In this document: piece by piece, positions 8,504 to 14,870 of the stretch
Layout: every line of letters starts with the position of its first letter
How positions within the stretch are numbered: the first letter of the stretch is position 1
DNA from: an uncultured Clostridium sp.
GTDB lineage: Bacteria; Bacillota; Clostridia; TANB77; CAG-465
Direction of reading: 5' to 3'
DNA length: 50,338 bases
NCBI GenBank assembly: GCA_900553785.1
Contig: USES01000005.1
Coordinates: 1-50,338 of the forward strand
Translations under genes and position numbers: made by a program
Notes under the pieces: model-generated
Told to the model about the DNA's origin: nothing
The model's input: only the letters and a program-made list of their open reading frames with translations
The model's database searches: none

Positions 8504-9238
8504 ATGAATGATTTATTAGAAATTAGTATAAATAATAGCAAAGAAATAGCAAAAGAGTTAAACTCCAATATTAAAATTAGCACTATGACTAAAGAATTAG
8601 AAAATGGTGTAACGAAAGCTTTAGACAAAATATCTAACTATATAATCAAAGCTTTACCAATACCAGATTGCGCCAAGGATATTTTAAGAGACGTTAAAGA
8701 CTCTTTAAAAACAGGAGACATTAAAACTATACTAAGTACAGCCGTGAAAAGTAGCATAAGAGAAGGACTAGAGTTAATAGGCTTTAATAATCTTATTATA
8801 GATAATGTATTTAAGTTAAAAGATGCCGCTATAAAAGGAGGGCTTGCATATAATATTAAAAATTCTGTTAATTTAATATCCAAAAATATGACGAGTAATA
8901 ATTTATCAAATGAGCATTTGAATTGTTTTTTTTATGAATTAGGAAACTATGTTCAATCTAACAAGTTTTTAGAAAAATTAGAGGAAGTGTTGACAAGAGT
9001 ATTAAAAAGAAAAGAAAATTTTTTAAGTCAGGTGAAAGAGTGGTATAAGAGTTATGAAAATATGGATATAGATAAAATGACTAATATAGCCAGTAAGTTG
9101 AAAAGAAAAAAAGATTTGCTAATTCAATATCCTGAATGTGAAAGAGAAAACGGTGTTATTCAAAATATAACTTCCATGGTTAGTAGTAAAAAGAAAAAAC
9201 TATCTGAAATACAGTTGCAACTATGTAGTGCTTTGTAG
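8504..9238 (+). CDS. Hypothetical helical protein of the VirB4/Tad-like operon
   Basis: I do not recognise this 244-residue protein. It is almost all predicted helix and Lys-rich, with no signal peptide. A mildly hydrophobic patch (NYIIKALPIPDCAKDIL, about residues 45-62) could bind a membrane. The GGAGG ribosome site overlaps the end of the TadB-like gene, two bases away, so it is in the same operon. It may be a substrate or an assembly factor, but the sequence gives no proof. Confidence 0.65.
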   Translation: MNDLLEISINNSKEIAKELNSNIKISTMTKELENGVTKALDKISNYIIKALPIPDCAKDILRDVKDSLKTGDIKTILSTAVKSSIREGLELIGFNNLIIDNVFKLKDAAIKGGLAYNIKNSVNLISKNMTSNNLSNEHLNCFFYELGNYVQSNKFLEKLEEVLTRVLKRKENFLSQVKEWYKSYENMDIDKMTNIASKLKRKKDLLIQYPECERENGVIQNITSMVSSKKKKLSEIQLQLCSAL

Positions 9239-9244
9239 TATAAT
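9215..9244 (+). promoter_or_regulatory. Sigma-A promoter for the 9269-10384 genes
   Basis: TTGCAA (9215-9220) and a perfect TATAAT (9239-9244) are 18 bases apart. The promoter overlaps the end of the preceding gene and lies 24 bases before the next start codon, which suggests a separate transcription unit. Confidence 0.6.
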
Positions 9245-9268
9245 GTCTACAAATGGAGGAGAGACGTT

Positions 9269-9493
9269 ATGGAGAACACAAAAAGAAATAATTTAGAAAA
9301 CGATGCTACTGGTAAAAAGAAGTACAAAAAGGAAAGAGTTAAAGGATATCAAATAATACTTATGGTATTAACACTTGTCGTTGCTGTTTTTGTTGTGATT
9401 CAACTTATTCATATGGTAAATTACACTATGGGTAATGAAATAGACATAAATAAGATGTGGTTATATAAATGGGTTTTGAATTTAAATAATTAA
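9269..9493 (+). CDS. Small single-pass membrane protein, unknown
   Basis: The first 27 residues of this 74-residue protein are polar and Lys-rich. They are followed by one membrane segment, IILMVLTLVVAVFVVIQLI (about residues 28-46), and a short outer tail. The ribosome site GGAGGAG precedes ATG 9269. It sits before ylbF with a 12-base gap and is probably transcribed with it. No family recognised. Confidence 0.7.
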   Translation: MENTKRNNLENDATGKKKYKKERVKGYQIILMVLTLVVAVFVVIQLIHMVNYTMGNEIDINKMWLYKWVLNLNN

Positions 9494-9505
9494 GAGGTAA
9501 TTGGT

Positions 9506-9844
9506 ATGAATTTTTATGATAAAGTACATGAGATGATGAGAAGTCTTAAGGAGACGACTGAATATAAAGAATTTATGGATGCTAAAGAACAGGTGAAGAA
9601 AAATACAGAGCTTTCAAATAAAATTATGAAGTTTAGAGAGTTACAAAAACTAGAGCAAATGAAATATATTAAAGGACTAGAAACGGATGAGTCTTCAAAA
9701 GCTAAGTTAAGTGAAATGTATGCTGATATAGTTAAAGATGAGTTGGGTGTTAGATTTTTTCAATCAGAGATTAAGTTAGATGTTATGTTAGCTGATATGC
9801 AAAAAATAATATCTGAGGGAATTCAAGATGTGGTTGAGTTCTAA
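9506..9844 (+). CDS. ylbF: YlbF/YmcA family protein (RicF-like)
   Basis: The 112-residue all-helical protein matches the YlbF/YmcA family in length and pattern (KEFMDAKEQVKKNTELSNKI, FQSEIKLDVMLADMQKIIS). In Bacillus, YlbF, YmcA and YaaT (RicF, RicA, RicT) form a complex that controls RNA maturation and promotes Spo0A phosphorylation. A ricT gene is present at 41392-42225, which supports the call. Paralogues YlbF and YmcA cannot be told apart here. Confidence 0.75.
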   Translation: MNFYDKVHEMMRSLKETTEYKEFMDAKEQVKKNTELSNKIMKFRELQKLEQMKYIKGLETDESSKAKLSEMYADIVKDELGVRFFQSEIKLDVMLADMQKIISEGIQDVVEF

Positions 9845-9847
9845 TAT

Positions 9848-10384
9848 ATGACAAATCTAGAGTTGTGTCAGAATATTTTGAAGTCGCAGAAAAATGATCA
9901 TACTAAAGTAAAGGTGATAGATTCTAATAAAGGTGGCTACTATTCGTATTTAACTGATAGTATATATATACCAGAAAAAAAGTACGAGAATAGTGTTAAG
10001 AACTTGGTAATATTGTGTCATGAATGTATACATTCTACTCAAAGTAAGAGCATTCACACATTAAACGTGGTTTTATCTAATTTAGAGCTGATTGTGTTTT
10101 TGTGTGCGATAATTAGTGTGGTTTATAATTTACTTGTAGGTGTTTCAATTCCTTTATATTTGTTTATTTGTGTAATTAGTATTATATTTAGGTGTGTTTT
10201 AGAAATTCCTGCAATGGTAGGTTCTTTTAACCTTGCCAAAAAGTTTTGCAATAATAGTGAGGTTGATGCTGTTTGTGAGACACAAAAACAAGCGAAAAAG
10301 AAACTATTTCTTGGAGTGTTGAGTTTTTGTTGGGGCAGGTTATTCAGGACTATTATAGTAATAGTTTTATATGTCTTAATGTAA
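9848..10384 (+). CDS. Putative membrane zinc metallopeptidase (YugP-like)
   Basis: The motif HECIHSTQ near residue 58 fits HExxH plus Gln, as in the YugP/neutral zinc metallopeptidase family. Hydrophobic stretches follow (LELIVFLCAIISVVYNLLV, LYLFICVISIIF), and there is one more at the C-terminus. NSEVDAVCE (about residues 135-143) could provide the third zinc ligand. At 178 residues it is shorter than typical YugP. It starts four bases after ylbF. A terminator follows. Confidence 0.5.
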   Translation: MTNLELCQNILKSQKNDHTKVKVIDSNKGGYYSYLTDSIYIPEKKYENSVKNLVILCHECIHSTQSKSIHTLNVVLSNLELIVFLCAIISVVYNLLVGVSIPLYLFICVISIIFRCVLEIPAMVGSFNLAKKFCNNSEVDAVCETQKQAKKKLFLGVLSFCWGRLFRTIIVIVLYVLM

Positions 10385-10425
10385 GATTTAAGGTGAGTAT
10401 ATACTATTTACCTTAAATCTTTAAT
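10383..10425 (+). terminator. Terminator after the metallopeptidase-like gene
   Basis: The arms AAGATTTAAGGT (10383-10394) and ACCTTAAATCTT (10410-10421) pair perfectly and are followed by a T-rich stretch. It separates the ylbF unit from cwlD. Confidence 0.65.
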
Positions 10426-10493
10426 TATTATTTAAATGTAGAGAAACAGAATTGATACAAATTATTTATCATATAATATATATGGGTGAGGAG

Positions 10494-11217
10494 ATGGTAT
10501 ATATTAAAACAAAAGTATTAACAATAATGTTAATATGTTTGGTTGTAATTATTTTAGGTGTGGTTATTATTAAGAGCGAAAATATAGCTTGTTTTACTCC
10601 TGTAACAAATAAGAGAATCGTTATTGACGCAGGCCATGGCTTTCCGGACAGGCGGAACTAGTTCAAAAAATGGAGTTGTTGAATCTAGTATAAATTTGCA
10701 AATTGCCTTAAAATTACAAAAATTGTTAGAACAGTCTGGTTCAACAGTTATATTAACAAGAAGTGATGATAATGGAATATACGAGATAGATGCTGCTAGT
10801 ATACGAGAAAAAAAGATTAGCGATATGAACAAAAGGGTGGAAATTGGGAATAATAGTGATGCGGATGTTTTCGTATCAATACATCTGAACTATTATGAAG
10901 ATTCTCAGTATAGCGGTTGGCAAACATTTTATCAACAACAAAGCTCTGATAGCGAAAAGTTGGCAAAAATTATGCAACAACAAATGAACAATAATTTTGA
11001 CAAAGCCAATAAAAGAAAGGCGATGCCTATAAAAGGTGTTTTTATAATGGATAAAGTAACTATTCCAACAGTAATAGTAGAGTGTGGTTTTTTATCTAAT
11101 TCAAGAGAAGAGTCTTTATTACAAACAGACAAACACCAAACAGATATTGCCTGGGGAATATATATGGGATTGCAACAATACTTTTATGAGCAATATGAAC
11201 AGGTTACAACGAAGTAA
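10494..11217 (+). CDS. cwlD: N-acetylmuramoyl-L-alanine amidase CwlD, +1 frameshift at a CGG codon
   Basis: CwlD removes peptide side chains from spore cortex muramic acid so that muramic-lactam can form, which germination needs. A signal anchor (VLTIMLICLVVIILGVVII) is followed by RIVIDAGHGFPD with the first zinc His. The zero frame then hits AGG CGG AAC TAG (CGG at 10653-10655). Skipping the C continues as G-T-S-S-K-N-G-V-V-E with the Glu ligand, then SIHLNYY and the catalytic VECGFLSN. The whole product is about 240 residues. I start at ATG 10494, after GGTGAGGAG; ATG 10482 is possible. A perfect TATAAT lies at 10472-10477 without a clear -35. An inserted A (GAC GGC GGA) is the alternative reading of the break. 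Confidence 0.85.
10653..10655 (+). other. Candidate +1 frameshift codon CGG in cwlD
   Basis: The context is CCG GAC AGG CGG AAC TAG. Skipping the C gives AGG GGA ACT AGT, that is D-R-G-T-S, which keeps the D-x-G spacing of Amidase_3 proteins. The zero frame ends two codons later, so without a shift the enzyme would lose its whole catalytic domain. Confidence 0.65.
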
Positions 11218-11238
11218 TTTAAACATACAGGGGGAAAC

Positions 11239-11724
11239 ATGAGAGGTACAGAACAAGAGAAATTTATGTTAAAGGCATTGGAAGAAGCAAGAAAAGCTTT
11301 AGCTAAAGAAGAGGTGCCAGTTGGGTGTGTGATTGTAAAAGATGGAAAGATTTTGGCAAAAGGACATAATTTAAGAGAAAGTAAAAAAAATAGTCTTGGC
11401 CATGCTGAAATAATTACAATAAATAAGGCATGTAAAAAACTTAAGAACTTTAGACTTGAAGAATGTGATATGTATGTTACTCTTGAACCTTGTTTAATGT
11501 GTTCGGGAGCTATTGTGCAGTCTAGAATAAGGAAAGTGTATTTTGGAGCGCATGATGAAAAATATGGAGCGGTGGAAAGTGTAGCAAAAGCTTTTGATAT
11601 AAAATCAAATCATTTGGTAGATTACGGTTCTGGAATATTAGCTGACGAATGCAGCGAAATTATAAAAGAGTTTTTTAGAAAGTTGCGAAAAAGAAACAAA
11701 GAAGAGTCAAAAAAAGATGTATAA
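11239..11724 (+). CDS. tadA: tRNA-specific adenosine deaminase TadA
   Basis: TadA converts A34 to inosine in tRNA-Arg(ACG). The zinc and catalytic motif HAE (GHAEIITINKAC, near residue 55) and PCLMC (about residue 84) are present. At 161 residues the length is normal. AGGGGGAAAC precedes the ATG. The likely substrate, tRNA-Arg(ACG), is encoded at 11890-11966. Inosine lets that tRNA read CGU, CGC and CGA but not CGG, which bears on the frameshift codons found in this window. Not related to the Tad secretion ATPase of similar name. Confidence 0.93.
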   Translation: MRGTEQEKFMLKALEEARKALAKEEVPVGCVIVKDGKILAKGHNLRESKKNSLGHAEIITINKACKKLKNFRLEECDMYVTLEPCLMCSGAIVQSRIRKVYFGAHDEKYGAVESVAKAFDIKSNHLVDYGSGILADECSEIIKEFFRKLRKRNKEESKKDV

Positions 11725-11727
11725 AAA

Positions 11728-11803
11728 TGGTGCTCCCGAGACGAATCGAACGTCCGACCAACAACTTAGGAGGTTGCTGCTCTATCCACTGAGCTACGGA
11801 AGC
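11728..11803 (-). tRNA. tRNA-Arg (anticodon CCT)
   Basis: Read on the minus strand, the acceptor arms GCTTCCG and CGGGAGC pair with one G-T. The D arm is TAGCTCAGTGGATAGAGCA, the anticodon stem GCAAC/GTTGT, the loop CTCCTAA (anticodon CCT), and the T stem GGACG/CGTCT. CCA is encoded. It reads AGG only. Confidence 0.93.
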
Positions 11804-11847
11804 ATGTGTTTATTATACAAAAAATATAAAACAATTTCAAGATTTAT

Positions 11848-11876
11848 TTGATTTTTGTGACCATTTATTATATAAT
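11848..11876 (+). promoter_or_regulatory. Promoter of tRNA-Arg(ACG)
   Basis: TTGATT (11848-11853) and TATAAT (11871-11876) are 17 bases apart, and the tRNA begins 13 bases after the -10. Confidence 0.75.
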
Positions 11877-11889
11877 ATATCAGGTAAGT

Positions 11890-11966
11890 GCAGCAGTAGC
11901 TCAACTGGATAGAGTAACGGACTACGAATCCGTCGGTTGGGGGTTCGAATCCCTTCTGCTGCACCA
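11890..11966 (+). tRNA. tRNA-Arg (anticodon ACG)
   Basis: The acceptor arms GCAGCAG and CTGCTGC pair perfectly. The anticodon stem is ACGGA/TCCGT with loop CTACGAA (anticodon ACG), and the T loop is TTCGAAT. CCA is encoded at 11964-11966. After A34-to-inosine editing it reads CGU, CGC and CGA. It cannot be expected to read CGG. Confidence 0.95.
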
Positions 11967-11972
11967 GATTTT

Positions 11973-12024
11973 AACAACAGACAATTTCGGAATATTAGGA
12001 GTTGCCTGTTGTTATTATTTTTTG
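11973..12024 (+). terminator. Terminator of tRNA-Arg(ACG)
   Basis: The arms AACAACAG (11973-11980) and CTGTTGTT (12006-12013) pair and are followed by ATTATTTTTT. Confidence 0.7.
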
Positions 12025-12072
12025 AGATTTTTTAAATTACAATGTTGTAATAATTATTGAATTTACATATAT

Positions 12073-12101
12073 AAAAACGTTGGATATTCTCCAACGTTTT
12101 T
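12073..12101. terminator. Bidirectional terminator
   Basis: AAAAACGTTGGA and TCCAACGTTTTT form a perfect stem with loop TATTC and T tracts in both directions. It ends the convergent minus-strand gene at 12111 and backs up the tRNA terminator. Confidence 0.85.
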
Positions 12102-12110
12102 ACTTAATTA

Positions 12111-12527
12111 TTACTTGGCTATACTGGCGTACGGTTGTAACTCTTTAATTACATTGTATTTCTCATCACTCGATAGAGAAAGAAAGAGTTTTAGACATTC
12201 TGTAACCTTAGTACCACATGATACTTCAGGTAAAATTAAGTAAGAAAGAGGAAGCCTTAATTTTGATGCGTCATCATAAAGCATAAAATCATGCTGAAAT
12301 CTATCTAAAGAACAATAAAACAAGCTGTTTCTCTCTTTAATAGCTTCATAAACTTCTGAAAATGGCAAGTTTAAACTTGCAGACACATTTTTATAAAGTT
12401 TAATGAGCTCGTCATAGATTCCTTTCATTCCATGTTTGCTACATTCTGCCACGATTAGTTCGATGTTTGATTGATCAATGGCTTTCCAGTTATACTTTCT
12501 AAGTGCCTTTTTTGTTGTGTTGTCCAT
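12111..12527 (-). CDS. Hypothetical protein with Spo0A-box promoter
   Basis: I do not recognise this 138-residue soluble protein. It is mixed helical, with motifs such as RKYNWKAIDQSNIELIVAEC near the start and SSDEKYNVIKELQPYA at the end. It has no membrane segment and no known catalytic motif. GGAGGTCA gives an excellent ribosome site eight bases before ATG. Upstream is a clear sigma-A promoter and a perfect candidate 0A box, so it may belong to the Spo0A regulon. Confidence 0.75.
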   Translation of the reverse strand: MDNTTKKALRKYNWKAIDQSNIELIVAECSKHGMKGIYDELIKLYKNVSASLNLPFSEVYEAIKERNSLFYCSLDRFQHDFMLYDDASKLRLPLSYLILPEVSCGTKVTECLKLFLSLSSDEKYNVIKELQPYASIAK

Positions 12528-12586
12528 TTTTTTTTGACCTCCATTTTTAAATTATTAAAAGGATAAAATTTTGAACCTGTCTGATA

Positions 12587-12615
12587 ATTATACACCTTTT
12601 TCAAACATTAGTCAA
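12587..12615 (-). promoter_or_regulatory. Sigma-A promoter of the 12111-12527 gene
   Basis: On the minus strand, TTGACT (12615-12610) and TATAAT (12592-12587) are 17 bases apart. Confidence 0.8.
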
Positions 12616-12630
12616 GTTATGTAAACATAA

Positions 12631-12637
12631 TTCGACA
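12631..12637 (-). promoter_or_regulatory. Candidate Spo0A-binding site (0A box)
   Basis: On the minus strand this reads TGTCGAA, a perfect 0A-box core. It lies 15 bases upstream of the -35 of the promoter at 12587-12615, a position compatible with Spo0A activation. It also lies in the region shared with the divergent HTH gene at 12769. Confidence 0.5.
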
Positions 12638-12672
12638 TAAAGTCACAAAACAGTACGTTTATAGACAATAAA

Positions 12673-12702
12673 ACAAATAGTTTTAAAAATACAGCTATTT
12701 GT
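12673..12702. repeat. Inverted repeat, possible operator
   Basis: ACAAATAG (12673-12680) and CTATTTGT (12695-12702) are perfect 8-base inverted arms with 14 bases between them. They lie in the divergent region between the unknown minus-strand gene and the HTH regulator. There is no T tract, so an operator is more likely than a terminator. Confidence 0.35.
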
Positions 12703-12768
12703 CATTTTAAATTTATAATCAAATATAATAGTATATATATAAACGCATGCCGTGTTTGGAGGAAAATT

Positions 12769-13083
12769 ATGGACAATTCTAGTTTAGGAGAAAGAGTTAA
12801 AAAGCAAAGGCAAAAGTTAAATCTTACACAGGAACAATTAGGCGAAATATCAGATGTAACGAGTGCCTATATAGGTCAAATAGAAAGAAATGAAAGAACT
12901 CCTAGTTTAAAAAGACTAAAAAAAATAGCAAAACAATTAAATGTCAGTGTTGAATACTTAGTGGTTGGAATGAAAACTTCAATTGAAATAAATGAAGAAA
13001 TTGTAGCGGAATTGCAAGGGATGAATGAAAATCAGAAAGTTTTGATAGCAGAGATGATTAGAATAATTAAAAAATATAGTTAG
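12769..13083 (+). CDS. XRE-family HTH regulator (SinR-like)
   Basis: The helix-turn-helix is in residues 7-63 (LGERVKKQRQKLNLTQEQLG, then SAYIGQIERNERTPSL). The C-terminal part (EEIVAELQGMNENQKVLIAE) resembles a short dimerisation helix. At 104 residues it has the size of SinR/SlrR-type regulators. GGAGGAAAAT gives the ribosome site. It lies just upstream of spmA and opposite a gene with a Spo0A-box promoter, so a role in sporulation timing is possible but not shown. Confidence 0.8.
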   Translation: MDNSSLGERVKKQRQKLNLTQEQLGEISDVTSAYIGQIERNERTPSLKRLKKIAKQLNVSVEYLVVGMKTSIEINEEIVAELQGMNENQKVLIAEMIRIIKKYS

Positions 13084-13127
13084 TAATATATGTACTAAAA
13101 TATTAGTAAGATGTAATGAGGTGTCTC

Positions 13128-13694
13128 ATGTCAAAAATATGGAGTGGAATTATTATTTTATCAATAACTATATCTTTTTTTACTCAAAGTACACAAGAAG
13201 TTGTGGAAATAATTACTAGTTCAAGCATAAAATCGGTAGAAAACATACTGGTTATAGCTGGTACAACATGTTTTTGGGCTGGCATGTTCAACATATTTAG
13301 CAAAACCAAATTTATTAAAAATATATCACAAATTTTGAAACCTATAATCAATAAAGCGTTCAGAAGTTCTTTAAACGATGCAGAGCTTGAGACAGTTTCT
13401 TTAAATATAACATCTAATCTGATTGGTGTGGGAAATGCAGCTACTGTATATGCGGTTAAAGCTATGGAGGAAATGCAAAAAAGTAATTCAAACAAAAAGA
13501 AGGCTTCAAAAAAGATGTCTCTCTTTGTTTTAATAAATACAGCGTCAATTCAGTTAATACCAACAAGTATCGTATCTTATAGAATGATATATAATTCAAA
13601 AAATCCAAATTTGGTAGTATTTCCGAATTTGGTAATATCTTTTGTTTCATTAATAGCTGGAGTTTTAGTATATAGTCTAATTGAAAGAGAGTAA
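13128..13694 (+). CDS. spmA: Spore maturation protein SpmA
   Basis: SpmA and SpmB act together in spore core dehydration and heat resistance. The protein has a hydrophobic N-terminus (IWSGIIILSITISFF), a Gly-rich middle (SNLIGVGNAATVYAVKAM, typical of nucleoside-recognition domains), and C-terminal membrane helices (LVVFPNLVISFVSLIAGVL). I start at ATG 13128 because GAGGTG lies just upstream; ATG 13116 would include that site. The spmB start is four bases after the stop. Confidence 0.9.
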   Translation: MSKIWSGIIILSITISFFTQSTQEVVEIITSSSIKSVENILVIAGTTCFWAGMFNIFSKTKFIKNISQILKPIINKAFRSSLNDAELETVSLNITSNLIGVGNAATVYAVKAMEEMQKSNSNKKKASKKMSLFVLINTASIQLIPTSIVSYRMIYNSKNPNLVVFPNLVISFVSLIAGVLVYSLIERE

Positions 13695-13698
13695 AGAG

Positions 13699-14224
13699 AT
13701 GTTAAGTGATATAGCTTCGTACATAATACCGATATTTATTTTAGTAATAATAGTAACTGCTTTAATGGAACGACTTGATGTGTTTACTTTATTTGTTGAG
13801 GGAGTAAATGATGGACTTAGGATAATTTTAAAAATTTTTCCTAGTATACTTGCTATAATTATTGCTAGTAGTTTGCTTACAGAAACTCGGAACAATTAAA
13901 ATTATACTTTCACCAGTATCAGAAACAATTCGAAAAATTGGTGTACCTGAGGCAATCATACCTCTAATTATTTTAAGGCCACTTTCTGGTGGAGCATCTA
14001 CAGCTATGATATTAGATATATTTACAAAATTTGGACCGGATTCTATAGAGGGAACAATTTCATCGTTAATAATGTCTAGCAGCGAAACAACATTTTATGT
14101 ATTAGCAATATTATTTGGATGTGTTGGCATTAAAGATTACAAAAAAACGACTATTGCTGCAATAGTTGCAGATGTTGTTGCTGTAGTGTTGATTATTGTT
14201 TGGGCAAATGGAGTTGTAATTTAA
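13699..14224 (+). CDS. spmB: Spore maturation protein SpmB, +1 frameshift at a CGG codon
   Basis: SpmB is the membrane partner of SpmA. The first frame begins MLSDIASYIIPIFILVIIV and runs through VEGVNDGLRIILKIFPSILA to LLTET. There it meets CGG (13888-13890), and TAA follows two codons later. Skipping the C gives LLTETGTIKIILSPV, then GVPEAIIPLIILRPLSGGAS and SSSETTFYVLAILFGCVGI, all typical SpmB sequence, ending at 14224. The restored Gly falls where SpmB proteins have an S/T-G-A-type motif. ATG 13699 follows spmA directly. Without the shift only the first third would be made. Confidence 0.87.
13888..13890 (+). other. Candidate +1 frameshift codon CGG in spmB
   Basis: The context is GAA ACT CGG AAC AAT TAA. 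Skipping the C yields ACT GGA ACA ATT, that is T-G-T-I. The seven bases ACTCGGA recur exactly at the yigZ-family site at 46302-46308. Confidence 0.7.
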
Positions 14225-14371
14225 TTTTATAAATATTTAAAAATTGGTTGTATTTATTTAACATATGTTATATACTGAATATATAGATTAATTATTATAC
14301 TTCTCTTCTTTATACAAACTAAAGCAGAAAAATATCAATAATAATTTAAATGTATAAAGGAGGAAACTAAA

Positions 14372-14524
14372 ATGCAAGATAAGACAATAGTATGCAAAGA
14401 TTGTGGAAAAGAATTTACATTTACAGTATCAGAGCAAGAGTTTTACGCAGAAAAAGGATTTGAACATGATCCGGTTAGATGTAAAGAGTGCAGAATTGCA
14501 AAAAAGAATAGAAATCGTGAATAA
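14372..14524 (+). CDS. Small zinc-ribbon protein
   Basis: This 50-residue protein has two CxxC knuckles, CKDCGKEF (residues 8-15) and CKECR (37-41), with FEHDPVRC between them. It matches the small zinc-ribbon (zf-trcl type) proteins found in many bacteria, whose function is unknown. AAAGGAGGAAAC is a near-perfect ribosome site. It stands alone between spmB and the rpoB leader, with its own terminator. Confidence 0.85.
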   Translation: MQDKTIVCKDCGKEFTFTVSEQEFYAEKGFEHDPVRCKECRIAKKNRNRE

Positions 14525-14530
14525 AATTTG

Positions 14531-14559
14531 TGGTGTAAGTATAACTTACACCATTTTTT
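14531..14559 (+). terminator. Terminator of the zinc-ribbon gene
   Basis: TGGTGTAAGT and ACTTACACCA form a perfect ten-base stem with loop ATA, followed by six T. Confidence 0.92.
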
Positions 14560-14649
14560 AATTTATGTATTTACATTTTAATAGATTTGAAGTACGATAT
14601 AAGTGTATTTTGATTGTCGTAAATTTTTCATATATTTTCACTTGCTTGG

Positions 14650-14678
14650 TTGACAATGTTTACATCATATGGTAAAAT
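14650..14678 (+). promoter_or_regulatory. Sigma-A promoter of rpoBC
   Basis: TTGACA (14650-14655) and TAAAAT (14673-14678) are 17 bases apart. The predicted transcript has a leader of about 185 bases before rpoB. No ribosomal protein gene (rplJ, rplL) lies upstream, unlike the usual arrangement. Confidence 0.8.
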
Positions 14679-14788
14679 AAACTATATGTTTGACGTAACA
14701 TTCAAAGAACTATGTAAACTAAAACGGTTAAGGATGGTACAAATATTGAAAAAAAGATGTGTAACGGGTAACAAATAAATAATAATAT

Positions 14789-14826
14789 CAATTTGATTTT
14801 TGAGGATAAATCAAATTGGTTTTTTG
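14789..14826 (+). terminator. Possible attenuator in the rpoB leader
   Basis: CAATTTGAT (14789-14797) and ATCAAATTG (14810-14818) pair, and a run of T follows at 14820-14825. It lies between the rpoB promoter and the rpoB ribosome site, so it would end transcription early unless read through. The leader between 14680 and 14788 holds no gene that I can see. Confidence 0.6.
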
Positions 14827-14870
14827 TGCTCTTTATGGCATTTTTTATGTAAATGATGGGGGGATTTTTA

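Noticed and set aside
3081..9238. Integrative conjugative element
   Set aside because: No relaxase, coupling protein, integrase or flanking repeats are visible. Only a VirB4-type ATPase hints at conjugation.
11848..12060. Plus-strand reading frame of 70 codons
   Set aside because: It runs through tRNA-Arg(ACG) and its terminator, so it is not a gene.
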